In this document: positions 34,333 to 42,261 of the stretch, piece by piece | Layout of the letters: each line of letters begins with the position of its first letter | How positions within the stretch are numbered: the first letter of the stretch is position 1 | Assembly: GCA_035622275.1 (NCBI GenBank) | Contig: DASPVQ010000029.1 | Coordinates: forward strand, 1 to 64,000 | Length of the DNA: 64,000 bases | Direction of reading: 5' to 3' | From: Thermoplasmata archaeon | GTDB lineage: Archaea; Thermoplasmatota; Thermoplasmata; Lutacidiplasmatales; UBA184 | Position numbers and translations under genes: made by a program | Notes under the pieces: model-generated | What the model saw: the letters and a program-made list of their open reading frames with translations, nothing else | Databases searched by the model: none | What the model was told of the DNA's origin: nothing

Positions 34333-35063
34333 GCCCGGAGGAGCCGCGGCCCCTCGCGCTCGTCACCGGGGCGAGCCGCGGGCTCGGCGAGGTCATCGCC
34401 CGGACGCTGGCCGGCAAGGGATTCGACCGGATCCTGACGGCTCGGGACGGGGCCGCGCTGGAGCGGGTCGGACGGGCGCTCGCCGTCCACGGCGGTCGGA
34501 CCGTGGTGCTGCCGGGCGACGTCACCGACGCCCGGCACCGGGCGCGGCTCGTCGCGGAGGTCGCCGGCACCGGCGGCCTCGACCTGCTCGTGAACAACGC
34601 GGCGATCCTGGGACCGACCCCGCTGCCGGAGCTCGCGCTCGCGCGCCTCGACGATCTCGAGCGGGTCTACCGGACGAACCTCGTGGCGCCGGTGGCCCTC
34701 GTCCAGGCGCTCCTCCCGGCCCTCAAGGCTCGGCACGGCCTCGTCATCAACCTCTCGAGCGACGCCGCGGTCGGGGGATACCCGGGCTGGGGAAACTACG
34801 GCGCGAGCAAGGCCGCGCTCGACCTGGCCTCGCTCACGCTCGCGCATGAGCTCGCCACCGCCGGGGTGGCGGTCGTCGCGGTGGATCCGGGAGACATGAA
34901 GACCCCCGGTGCGGAGCCGGCGTTCCCGCCGTCGGAGTTCGTCCAGCGACCGCCGCCGGACGTGACCCTTCCGTTCTGGGCCTGGCTGCTCGGCCAGCCG
35001 CACGCCGAGATCACCGGGCGCCGCTTCCGGGCACAGGCCGACCATTGGGGGCTTCCCCCGTGA
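34329..35063 (+). CDS. Short-chain dehydrogenase/reductase
   Basis: The 244-residue classical SDR has the nucleotide motif TGASRGLG (residues 13-20), the NNAA motif (about 88-91), the catalytic Ser in INLSSDAA and the YGASKAALD Tyr-Lys pair. It reduces or oxidises a carbonyl/hydroxyl using NAD(P)H; the substrate is unknown. Its ATG overlaps the stop of the SufR-like gene by four bases and its stop overlaps the GTG of the QueA-like gene by four bases. The three are therefore one translational unit. Confidence 0.87.
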   Translation: MSPEEPRPLALVTGASRGLGEVIARTLAGKGFDRILTARDGAALERVGRALAVHGGRTVVLPGDVTDARHRARLVAEVAGTGGLDLLVNNAAILGPTPLPELALARLDDLERVYRTNLVAPVALVQALLPALKARHGLVINLSSDAAVGGYPGWGNYGASKAALDLASLTLAHELATAGVAVVAVDPGDMKTPGAEPAFPPSEFVQRPPPDVTLPFWAWLLGQPHAEITGRRFRAQADHWGLPP

Positions 35064-36103
35064 CGCCCGCGACCTCGCTCGAGTTCGACCGGCCCCGCAC
35101 CCTGGAGGCGACCCTCACGCCCGAGGAGCGAGGGATCGGCCGCGACGGGGTGCGACTGTTGGTGACCGACCCGTCCGGGTCCACGCACAGCACGTTCCGC
35201 GACCTGCCGGCCCTACTTCGGCCGGGCGACCTGCTGGTGGTCAACGAGAGCGCGACCCTGCCCGCCAGCCTTCCCGCGACGCGCGAGGACGGTCCCCCGT
35301 TCCGGCTGAACCTCTCGACCGACTACGGCGACGGGGTCTGGCTGGCCGAGCCCCGCTGGGGGCCGGACCGACCGGGCCCGATCGGTCTACGAGCGGGCGA
35401 GGCGGTCGTCGCGGGCGGGGAGACCCTCCGGGCGATCGGGCCGTATCCGTCCGTGGATCGCCTCTGGTTCTTTCAGGCCCGGGGCAGCCTGGCCCGCGCG
35501 ATGGAGCGGTTCGGCGCCCCGATCCGCTACGGGTACCTCGACCATTCGTACCCGCTCGAGGCGTACCAGACCGTCTTCGGAAGCGTGCCAGGCAGCTCCG
35601 AGATGCCGAGCGCCGGACGACCGTTCACGGACCGGCTCCTTCGCGAGCTCGCGCGACGGGAGGTGGGGGTCGCGCGGCTGTGGCTGCACACGGGCGTCTC
35701 CAGCCTCGAGGCGGACCCGGGACCCCATCCGGTCCCGCCCGTCTACCCCGAGCCGTTCGAGGTCGGGCCCGCGACCGCGGAGCGGGTCAACGCGACCCGG
35801 GAGGCCGGCGGCCGCGTCGTCGCGGTCGGCACGACCGTGGTACGCGCGCTCGAGACCTCTTGCGACGGTCGCCGGGTGCGTCCGGGGCGCGGCTTCAGCC
35901 GGAGGGTGCTGGAGGCGAGCGACCGGATCCGCTCGATCGATGGCCTGATCACCGGCCTCCATGACGCCCGTACGTCGCACCTGGCCCTGCTGATCGCGTT
36001 CGCGGGGGAGGACCGCGTCCGCGAGTCGTATCGGCAGGCCGTCACGCACGGCTACCTCTGGCACGAGTTCGGCGACAGTCACCTGATCTGGACGGGCAGC
36101 TGA
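35060..36103 (+). CDS. Divergent QueA-like SAM:tRNA ribosyltransferase-isomerase homologue
   Basis: The 347-residue protein is homologous to QueA, which transfers the ribose of SAM to queuosine precursor on tRNA. Visible family blocks are PGDLLVVNESATLPASLPA, YQTVFGSVPGSSEMPSAGRPFT, the Val-Gly-Thr-Thr block VVAVGTTVVRALE and the C-terminal HLALLIAFAG. The typical SVAAPTAGLHFT and LHVGxGTF motifs are altered (GSSEMPSAGRPFT, LHTGVSSLE), so the substrate may differ. Archaea normally make archaeosine, not queuosine, and no other queuosine gene lies in the window. The GTG at 35060 overlaps the SDR stop. Confidence 0.78.
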   Translation: MTPATSLEFDRPRTLEATLTPEERGIGRDGVRLLVTDPSGSTHSTFRDLPALLRPGDLLVVNESATLPASLPATREDGPPFRLNLSTDYGDGVWLAEPRWGPDRPGPIGLRAGEAVVAGGETLRAIGPYPSVDRLWFFQARGSLARAMERFGAPIRYGYLDHSYPLEAYQTVFGSVPGSSEMPSAGRPFTDRLLRELARREVGVARLWLHTGVSSLEADPGPHPVPPVYPEPFEVGPATAERVNATREAGGRVVAVGTTVVRALETSCDGRRVRPGRGFSRRVLEASDRIRSIDGLITGLHDARTSHLALLIAFAGEDRVRESYRQAVTHGYLWHEFGDSHLIWTGS

Positions 36104-36152
36104 GGGCCCGCCACGCGGGCCGGTCCCCCGCGAGCGCGTGGGCCCCTTAGGC

Positions 36153-36181
36153 AGGGGAGAGAAAAGAGAAGAAGGAAGGGG
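36153..36181 (-). terminator. Pyrimidine-rich tract after the acetate permease gene
   Basis: The minus strand carries a C/U-only run of about 28 bases with a TTTT core, some 24 bases past the permease stop. Archaeal termination often occurs in such T-rich runs; no hairpin was seen. Confidence 0.35.
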
Positions 36182-36204
36182 TTGGCCACGGACTCTAGAT
36201 ACCC

Positions 36205-36825
36205 TCAGAGTGGCAGTATCTTACGCCCGTAGTTCCAGTTCGTGACGTCCGCCGTCCCGGTCAGCCAGGCGAGGAATCCCGTCAGGATGATCTCGCCGCC
36301 GATGATCTGGGCCTCCTGCGTCGTCAGGGGGTGCCCGCCCGCGGCTGCGTAGAACAGCCAGGTGAGCAGCAGGAAGGCGATCGTCAGCGTCAGGAACACC
36401 AGGAAGACGCCGATCCCGTGCTTGTAGGCGTTGAGCAAGAACGTCAGGGTCACAAGGAACCACACGAACTGGAAGGCCGCGACCGCGTAGTCGTTCGTGA
36501 TCGCGCCGTACTGGACGTTGAACCAGTTAAACGCCCACCAGAACATTCCGTATGACGCGAACGCAGAGCCCGCGAACATGTTCCCCTTCCGGAACGCGAT
36601 GATCCCGGCGAGGAACTGTGCCGTCCCTCCGTAGAACAGGGCCATCGAAAGGACCGGGCCGACCCCGATCCATCCCCCCACGAAGAGCCCGGCCAGGATG
36701 GTGGTCATTCCGAACCCGAACAACCCGAGGGTCGCAGGGCTCGCCCACCATTCCGGCTTCTCCTCCACTCTTGGCGGAGCTTCGGTCATCCCATGCGCTG
36801 TTTCCATCGTCGCGGTGGCCGGCAT
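36205..36825 (-). CDS. Acetate/succinate permease (GPR1/FUN34/YaaH family)
   Basis: The 206-residue protein has six membrane helices and the hallmark phrases of the SatP/YaaH family: SPATLGLFGFG in place of NPAPLGL, YGGTAQFLAGIIAFRKGN, and FASYGMFWWAF. These proteins move acetate and other small monocarboxylates or succinate by proton symport or as channels. The ATG at 36825 is preferred over a GTG at 36840, since the TATA-like element at 36851-36860 would start the RNA near 36830. A supply of acetate to the acetyl-CoA synthetase encoded at 44362-46476 is likely. Confidence 0.88.
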   Translation of the reverse strand: MPATATMETAHGMTEAPPRVEEKPEWWASPATLGLFGFGMTTILAGLFVGGWIGVGPVLSMALFYGGTAQFLAGIIAFRKGNMFAGSAFASYGMFWWAFNWFNVQYGAITNDYAVAAFQFVWFLVTLTFLLNAYKHGIGVFLVFLTLTIAFLLLTWLFYAAAGGHPLTTQEAQIIGGEIILTGFLAWLTGTADVTNWNYGRKILPL

Positions 36826-36850
36826 GTTAGCGCCTCGCACGCCGTCCCGA

Positions 36851-36860
36851 TATTTAGACC
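36851..36860 (-). promoter_or_regulatory. TATA-like element for the acetate permease
   Basis: The minus strand reads GGTCTAAATA, about 30 bases before the ATG at 36825. Confidence 0.55.
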
Positions 36861-36942
36861 CTATTTTCGTCGGTTCTTACGCGTTACACGGCCAGCGACG
36901 GATAACCGACTCCGGAGGCGTCCGGAGCGCGCCCTCCGGCGG

Positions 36943-36953
36943 AGGTTTAATCC
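36943..36953 (+). promoter_or_regulatory. TATA-like element, leaderless spacing
   Basis: AGGTTTAATCC is centred 27 bases before the GTG at 36975 and supports that start. Confidence 0.5.
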
Positions 36954-36974
36954 ACCGACCGGTCTCGGCGAAAC

Positions 36975-37250
36975 GTGGAAGACCGCAACGAGCTCGCCCG
37001 GGTCGTCTTCGGCCACACGCGCGTGATCCTGACGCGAGATCTGTCGGTCATGAACCCCAACCTGGTCGTCGGTTCCCAGGGTCTCGTGATCGGCAAGCTG
37101 GCTAACTACACGCTGAAGGTCGCCTTTCCCCAGGTCACGGTCGGTGTCAACTGGAAGGACTGCGACATCGTCGAGGGGAAAACCGGGATGCCCACGCTGG
37201 CCGAGCAGCCGCGGGTGATCCCGAAGCCGCGCCAGATGGGTGAAGAATAA
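36975..37250 (+). CDS. Small protein of unknown function (91 residues)
   Basis: I do not recognise this protein. It is soluble, with alternating beta-type segments (VVFGHTRVILTRDL, NLVVGSQGLVIGKL, TLKVAFPQVTVGVNW) and one Cys. A beta-sandwich or SH3-like fold is possible. Codon use and a well-placed TATA-like element argue that it is a real gene. It starts with GTG and has its own promoter, opposite the acetate permease. The convergent HAD gene ends 17 bases after it. Confidence 0.65.
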   Translation: MEDRNELARVVFGHTRVILTRDLSVMNPNLVVGSQGLVIGKLANYTLKVAFPQVTVGVNWKDCDIVEGKTGMPTLAEQPRVIPKPRQMGEE

Positions 37251-37266
37251 CCCGGGGCCGGCCGGC

Positions 37267-38049
37267 TCACTCCGCTGGGAGAATCCGGCCGACGAGCGGT
37301 GCCAGGGATCGCAGGTCGTCGAGCTGGAAGTCCGCCGTGCCGCGGTCGAACTCGGGAGCGAAGTTCAGGTCCCGGTATTGCGGAGCGTACTGCTGGAGGC
37401 CGGTAAAGAGGACACCGGCCCGCAGCCCGGCGCGTCGGGCGCCCTCGATGTCGGCCCAGCTGTCGCCGACGTGGACCGCCCGGCTCGCCTCGGAGCCGAG
37501 CCGCGTCAGCGTGGCCCGGAAGATCTCGGGCGACGGCTTGGCCCAGGCCTCCTCGTCGCTGAACACGTAGCGTTCGATGGCCGCGTCGAAGCCGAGCGGG
37601 GCCAGGGCTCGCCGCAGGAACCGGCCCGGCTCGCCGACGGTGTTCGAGATCACCCCGACGGCGTAGCCCTGCGAGCGCAGGCGCTCGATCGCCTCCCGCG
37701 CCCCTGGTGCGGCGATGAACCGAGTCGTCGCGACGATGTGTTCGAGCTCGCGCACGTAGGCCTCTGGTCGCGCGAGACGGCCGGTCGCCTCCGCGGCTCG
37801 GGCTATCTGCTCGGCGGGCGTGACGCTTCGGCCCTCGTGGGAGGCGACGACCGCCGCCCGAAGCTCCCGGGCGAACGCCTCCCGCAGCTCCCCGGTCGAT
37901 CGGGACGGCGCGCCCGGGGCGTCCGGGGCGGCCGCGAGCACCCGTGCGGCCGCGTCGAGCTGGCGCTCGAGATACCGGGCCTCCTCCGACACCTCTAGGT
38001 GGACCAGCGTGTGCCACAGGTCGAACGTTACCGCGGCGCGGGCGACCAT
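37267..38049 (-). CDS. HAD-superfamily hydrolase
   Basis: The 260-residue protein has the haloacid dehalogenase motifs: nucleophile Asp9 in FDLWHTLV, motif II VISNTVG, motif III Lys in AWAKPSPEIF and motif IV HVGDSWADIEGARRAG. A four-helix cap sits between motifs I and II. The position two residues after the nucleophile is Trp rather than the Asp of phosphatases, so it belongs to the DLWxTL-type branch, whose members include dehalogenases and phosphatases. The substrate is unknown. It is unrelated in detail to the HAD part of the fusion protein at 29997-31169. Confidence 0.85.
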   Translation of the reverse strand: MVARAAVTFDLWHTLVHLEVSEEARYLERQLDAAARVLAAAPDAPGAPSRSTGELREAFARELRAAVVASHEGRSVTPAEQIARAAEATGRLARPEAYVRELEHIVATTRFIAAPGAREAIERLRSQGYAVGVISNTVGEPGRFLRRALAPLGFDAAIERYVFSDEEAWAKPSPEIFRATLTRLGSEASRAVHVGDSWADIEGARRAGLRAGVLFTGLQQYAPQYRDLNFAPEFDRGTADFQLDDLRSLAPLVGRILPAE

Positions 38050-38078
38050 GCCGTCGAGGGGAGGACGCGGCGGGCGGA

Positions 38079-38504
38079 TTAGCGGTGGGGTGCTCGAGGG
38101 GAGCTGCGAGGCCGCGCCGGGCGACGGCGCCTCGCCGTCACGGAGGCGAGGAACTCGAGCCGGTTACCGAACGGGTCCCGGACGTAGAATCGGCGCCGAC
38201 CCGGATACGGCTCGTCCTCCCAGGAGGGGACGCCCGACCGCTCGAGTCGGGCTCGGAGAGCGTCGAGATCCTCCACCTCGAAGGCGGGATGTGCCTTCTC
38301 GGCCGGTCGGAACTTTGGATCGACCCCGATGTGCAGCTGCTGCATCCCGAGATCGAGCCAGATCCCGCCCCGGCGAGCGAGACGGTCCGGCTTGGCGACC
38401 TCTCGCATCCCGAGCACCCCCACGAAGAACGCCCGCGCCGTCCCCTCCGAGCCCGGAGGAGCGGCCAGCAACACGTGATGGATCGAGAAGCCGCTCCTCC
38501 GCAC
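38079..38504 (-). CDS. VOC/glyoxalase-superfamily protein
   Basis: The 141-residue protein shows the paired beta-alpha-beta-beta-beta units of the vicinal oxygen chelate fold: FSIHHVLLAAPP (metal-ligand His), FFVGVLGMREV, LHIGVD, HPAFEVEDLDALRARLE and FYVRDPFGNRLEFLAS (C-terminal Glu ligand). Related proteins are glyoxalases, dioxygenases and fosfomycin-resistance enzymes; the reaction here is not clear. The GTG at 38504 gives a normal length; the frame stays open further but runs into the divergent dehydrogenase gene. A Pro/Arg-rich tail of about 20 residues follows the domain. Confidence 0.8.
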   Translation of the reverse strand: MRRSGFSIHHVLLAAPPGSEGTARAFFVGVLGMREVAKPDRLARRGGIWLDLGMQQLHIGVDPKFRPAEKAHPAFEVEDLDALRARLERSGVPSWEDEPYPGRRRFYVRDPFGNRLEFLASVTARRRRPARPRSSPRAPHR

Positions 38505-38568
38505 GGCCCGCGCAGCGATCCGCAGCTCAAGAGGTCGGTGCCCGCGACCCCGATCGGCGGATAGCAGG

Positions 38569-39573
38569 ATGAGGGTCGACGCAGTGGGGAGCGACGTGGA
38601 GAGCGACCGACCCCGGCTCCTCGTCACGCTCCGCCCTCGCGACGACGTCGGAGCGGCGATCGACCGGGCGCTGCCCGAGGTCGCCTGGGCCTATCTCGAT
38701 CGGACGGCGCCGGACGCATGGCGGGACGTGGAGGCCGTCCTGGCGGACTCGCTCGGACGCTCCGATGCGATCTTCGACGATCGGTCGACCCCGCGCCTCC
38801 GGTTCGTCCAGCGGATCTACACGGGGCTCGACGGCTTCCCGTTCGACCGGTTCGGCCCGGCCGTCGCGATCGCGGGCAACGTCGGGGCGTTCGCGCCGTA
38901 CGTCGCCGAGCATGCGATCCTGCTCGCGCTGGCGGCCCTGCGGGACCTCCCGCGCTCGATCGAGATGGTCCGAGAAGGCCGCCTCCGCCCGGTCGCAACG
39001 CAGCGAACCCTCTACGGCGCCATGGGCCTCGTGCTCGGCTACGGGGAGATCGGCACCGAGATCGGAAGGCGACTCGCGGCCTTCGGTGCCCGCGTCGCGG
39101 GATTGAACCGGACCGGCCGCCCCGCTCCGGGCGTCGAGCGGATGTTCTCTTCGGAGCAGCTGTCCGAAGCGTTGTCGGCCGCGGATCTGGTCTTCGACGT
39201 TCGGCCCTTGACCCGTCGGACGACCGGCTCGATCGGCCGCGCGGAGCTCGAGCGCATGCGGCCGGACGCCACCCTGGTCGCCGTCGGGCGAGCCGGCACG
39301 GTCGACGAGGGGGCGCTCTACGGCCACCTCCAGAGTCATCCGGAGTTCCGGGCCGCGTTCGACGTCTGGTGGAACGAGGACTACCGCGCGGGGACCCTGG
39401 GGGCCCGCTTCCCGCTCGCGAGCCTCCCGAACTTCGTCGGAACGCCCCACTGCGCCGGCGCCGTCGCCGGCGCCGAAGGGCGCGCGCTCGACTTCGCGCT
39501 CGAGAACCTCGTCCGGTTCTTCCGGGACGGCCGGCCGAGGTTCGTGGTCGATCGCGCGGAATATCCGGACTAG
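38569..39573 (+). CDS. D-isomer-specific 2-hydroxyacid dehydrogenase family protein
   Basis: The 334-residue protein has the Rossmann motif GYGEIGTEIGRRLAAFG (about residues 154-170), the catalytic Arg in VAVGRAGTVDEGAL, an acidic residue in DVWWNEDY and the catalytic His in TPHCAGAV. This is the D-2-hydroxyacid dehydrogenase layout, which reduces 2-oxoacids with NAD(P)H. The specificity cannot be read; the NWWxxDY-like region and long length resemble phosphonate- or glyoxylate-type branches. The first 15 residues may be extra; later starts are possible. Its stop overlaps that of the convergent KaiC-like gene in the sequence CTAG. Confidence 0.82.
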   Translation: MRVDAVGSDVESDRPRLLVTLRPRDDVGAAIDRALPEVAWAYLDRTAPDAWRDVEAVLADSLGRSDAIFDDRSTPRLRFVQRIYTGLDGFPFDRFGPAVAIAGNVGAFAPYVAEHAILLALAALRDLPRSIEMVREGRLRPVATQRTLYGAMGLVLGYGEIGTEIGRRLAAFGARVAGLNRTGRPAPGVERMFSSEQLSEALSAADLVFDVRPLTRRTTGSIGRAELERMRPDATLVAVGRAGTVDEGALYGHLQSHPEFRAAFDVWWNEDYRAGTLGARFPLASLPNFVGTPHCAGAVAGAEGRALDFALENLVRFFRDGRPRFVVDRAEYPD

Positions 39574-42230
39574 CGGATGCGCTCGAGCGCGAACGACCCG
39601 ACGATCAGGCCGCGGTTCGACGCGCGACACTCGACCCAGTCGCGGGTCTGCACGTCGCCGAGGCCCTTGACGGCGAGGAACGTCTTGTCGCGGTCCTGCC
39701 GGAAGATGATCGCGCCGTCCATGCGGCTGAGCAGGGTCTCGACCTGCGACTCGGAGAGCGCGCCTCCCTCGAGCGTGTAGAGCGCGAGGGCGCTCCTCGG
39801 CTTGAGGATCCCGACCACGTTCTGCAGGAACGAGAAGCTCGCCCGCTCGTCGCCGTGCGCGAGCACGGCCGAGAGGCCCAGGAAGCCGACGCGGAAGGCC
39901 TGGGCGCCGTCGCCCCCGGCCGACTTCGAGGCCTTGACGAGCGCCGAGAGGATGCCGGCGCGATCGTCCGAGCCCTTGGCGGCGAGGCGGTGGCCGTTCG
40001 CCGGCCCGCCCGGCGCGGCGCCCGAGGCGTCGACCCACGTGACCATGCCCATCTGCTCGTACTCCCGGAACTGCGGCAGGACCTGGCCCAGGCTCTCGGT
40101 GACCTCGGCCGGCGGACGGGCCGCCGTCACGAGGATCACCGGCTCGCCGCGCTTCAGCCCCTCGGCGAGGAACCCGTAGACGACCACCTCCTTGCCGACG
40201 AACGCGTCGCCGACGAGCACGACGTGGGAGCGCGGCGGGAGACCGCCGAGCAGGAGGTCGTCGAGTCGGGGCGTGCCGGTCGGCAGCCGGTCCGCGAGCC
40301 GTCGCCCCGTGGGGGGCCGCAGCGTCTCGGCCGGGGCGACGGCCTCGGCGGCCAGGTCGCGGACGGTGCCCGCCCCCTCCCGCGGCACCGCGCGGGCCGC
40401 GCCGGCGCCCGCGCCGGCCCCGGCCGCGCGCTCCGCCCCGCGGGCGAGCTCCTGGCGGCGCAGGCCGACCTCGGACGCCTCGGTCGCGAGCGCGCGCTCG
40501 CGGGCGTTCACGCGGCTCTCGCGCTGCTCGACCTCGGCGATGGCCGCCTTCAGCCGCGCCTCACGCGCGCTGAGCGTGGACTCCCGGTCCGAGAATCCCT
40601 TGCCGAGGCGCTCGAGGTCGGTGGATCGCTGCGCCGCCGTGGCCTCGCTCTTGGCGAGCGCGCTGGATCGCGTCTGGTACTCCTGGGCGGCGTTGTCGTA
40701 GCGGCTCCGGCGGTCCTGGGCGTCCTTGAGCGCGTCCGCCGCCTCCGCCTCCTTCTGGCGGAGCGTGGCCTCGCGGGCCGCCAGGTTCGCCTCCTTGGCG
40801 GCGGCGGCCTTCTGCGCCGCCTCGACCTGCTTGGCCCGGTCGGAGTTGTCGCGGGCCTTGCGGCCGAGCGCGACGTTCTGCTCGTCGAGGACGGCCTTGA
40901 ACTGCTGGAGCTTCGCCTCGCGCGAGGCGAGGTCGGTGGCGGTCGCGGCCGGCAGGGCTCCGCCGGCCGCCATCTCGCGGGCGGAGACCTCGCCCTCGCG
41001 GCGCAGTAGCTCGTTGGTCTTCTGGTCGAGTTCCTTCTTGCGGGCGTCGAGACGGCTCTCGATGTCCGGGAGGCCGCCCGTGCGCCGGTCGAGCTCCTGC
41101 TGGCGCTGGGTGAGCTCGACGTCGCGCTTCGTGAGCTCGCCCTCGCGATCGACGAGTCGCCGCTCCCGCTCGGAGATCTGGGGCTGGACCCGACCGACCT
41201 CCTGCTCGCGCAGGTCGAGCGCCTTGTTCCGGTCCTCGACCTGGCGCTCGCGGTTGTCCATGTCCGCCGATTTGGACGCCCATTCCCGCTCCTTGGCGAC
41301 GACGGCGTCCGAGCGCTTGCGGTAGTCCTCCTCGAGCTGATCGAGCTGGGTGCGCCCCTCGCCGAGGGCGTCGCGCTGGCGCTTGATGGATAGTTCGTCG
41401 CTCTCGGCAGCGGCCTCGCGCTTGACGAGCGCGAGCTCGCGGAAGTGCAGCGCCTCCTCCTTCTCCCGGATCTCGTCCGCGATGCGGAACATCTTGGACT
41501 GGCCCGAGGTGATCAGCTCGCGCTCGTGGGTCCGCGTTCCCGAGGAGATCAGGTGGAGGAACGAGCCGGACGTCTGGTAGAAGATCGCGCTCAGGAACAT
41601 GCCGATCGCGAGCACGTCGTCCACGGAGCTCGCCCCGCTCGGCGGGAAGAGCAACAGCAGGCCTGTCGCGAGCGGCAGCAGCGCGGAGATCGCGCTCGCC
41701 CACTGGCGGGTCGTCCAGCCGCTCCAGGTGAGCACGAGCGAGACCATCGCGAGCGAGATGCCCGCGAGCGCCGCCGGAAATATCCACGGCCACAGCGGGA
41801 GCCCGGCGAACTTCGAATAGCCGGCGAAGTGCGCGAGCGCGGCGACGAGGATCAGGACGTTGACGGCGAGGGCGCCCACGCTCGTCGAGAAATGTGCCTC
41901 CCAGGGCCACAGCGCGTACTCCTCCCACTTGGAGGCAAGTCCCACCGCGGCGAGGGCGACGCCCGCCACGATCGGGAGCAGCACGTAGAACGAGACCGAC
42001 CAGGCGCCCGGCGGCAGCGAGCCCAGGTGGGGCTGGAAGTAGAGCAGCAGGATGCCGTCGAGGCCGAGCAGCGCCGACACCACGATCGCGTAGACGTGGG
42101 CCGACCGGCCGATCCGCAGCTGGAGCAGCGCATCGTCCTTGGCACGCTCCAGGTCCTCCGGCCCCGGCACCGTGACCGAACGGGTCGCGCCGGCCGGTGC
42201 CTTCTTCGCCGGGGTCTGCTCCTTCGCCAC
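39570..42230 (-). CDS. Membrane protein with long coiled coil and KaiC/RecA-like domain
   Basis: The 886-residue protein has three regions. Residues 43-225 hold six membrane helices. Residues 245-600 are an uninterrupted coiled coil with regular heptads rich in RE/RD pairs (for example ERERRLVDREGEL). Residues 645-886 resemble KaiC/GvpD-type RecA folds: TGTPRLDDLLLGGLPPRSHVVLVG, GFLAEGLKRGEPVILVT and a later strand FRVGFLGLSAVL. The P-loop reads GDAFVGKE (674-681), lacking the usual Thr/Ser after Lys, so ATP hydrolysis may be weak or lost. The coiled coil could span tens of nanometres from the membrane. The role is unknown: a scaffold, polarity or signalling device is possible. A TATA-like CTAATGTAAC lies at 42261-42270. 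Confidence 0.8.
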   Translation of the reverse strand: MAKEQTPAKKAPAGATRSVTVPGPEDLERAKDDALLQLRIGRSAHVYAIVVSALLGLDGILLLYFQPHLGSLPPGAWSVSFYVLLPIVAGVALAAVGLASKWEEYALWPWEAHFSTSVGALAVNVLILVAALAHFAGYSKFAGLPLWPWIFPAALAGISLAMVSLVLTWSGWTTRQWASAISALLPLATGLLLLFPPSGASSVDDVLAIGMFLSAIFYQTSGSFLHLISSGTRTHERELITSGQSKMFRIADEIREKEEALHFRELALVKREAAAESDELSIKRQRDALGEGRTQLDQLEEDYRKRSDAVVAKEREWASKSADMDNRERQVEDRNKALDLREQEVGRVQPQISERERRLVDREGELTKRDVELTQRQQELDRRTGGLPDIESRLDARKKELDQKTNELLRREGEVSAREMAAGGALPAATATDLASREAKLQQFKAVLDEQNVALGRKARDNSDRAKQVEAAQKAAAAKEANLAAREATLRQKEAEAADALKDAQDRRSRYDNAAQEYQTRSSALAKSEATAAQRSTDLERLGKGFSDRESTLSAREARLKAAIAEVEQRESRVNARERALATEASEVGLRRQELARGAERAAGAGAGAGAARAVPREGAGTVRDLAAEAVAPAETLRPPTGRRLADRLPTGTPRLDDLLLGGLPPRSHVVLVGDAFVGKEVVVYGFLAEGLKRGEPVILVTAARPPAEVTESLGQVLPQFREYEQMGMVTWVDASGAAPGGPANGHRLAAKGSDDRAGILSALVKASKSAGGDGAQAFRVGFLGLSAVLAHGDERASFSFLQNVVGILKPRSALALYTLEGGALSESQVETLLSRMDGAIIFRQDRDKTFLAVKGLGDVQTRDWVECRASNRGLIVGSFALERIR

Positions 42231-42261
42231 GGCGCCCCCCCTCGAAGATGGGTCGGCCGTG

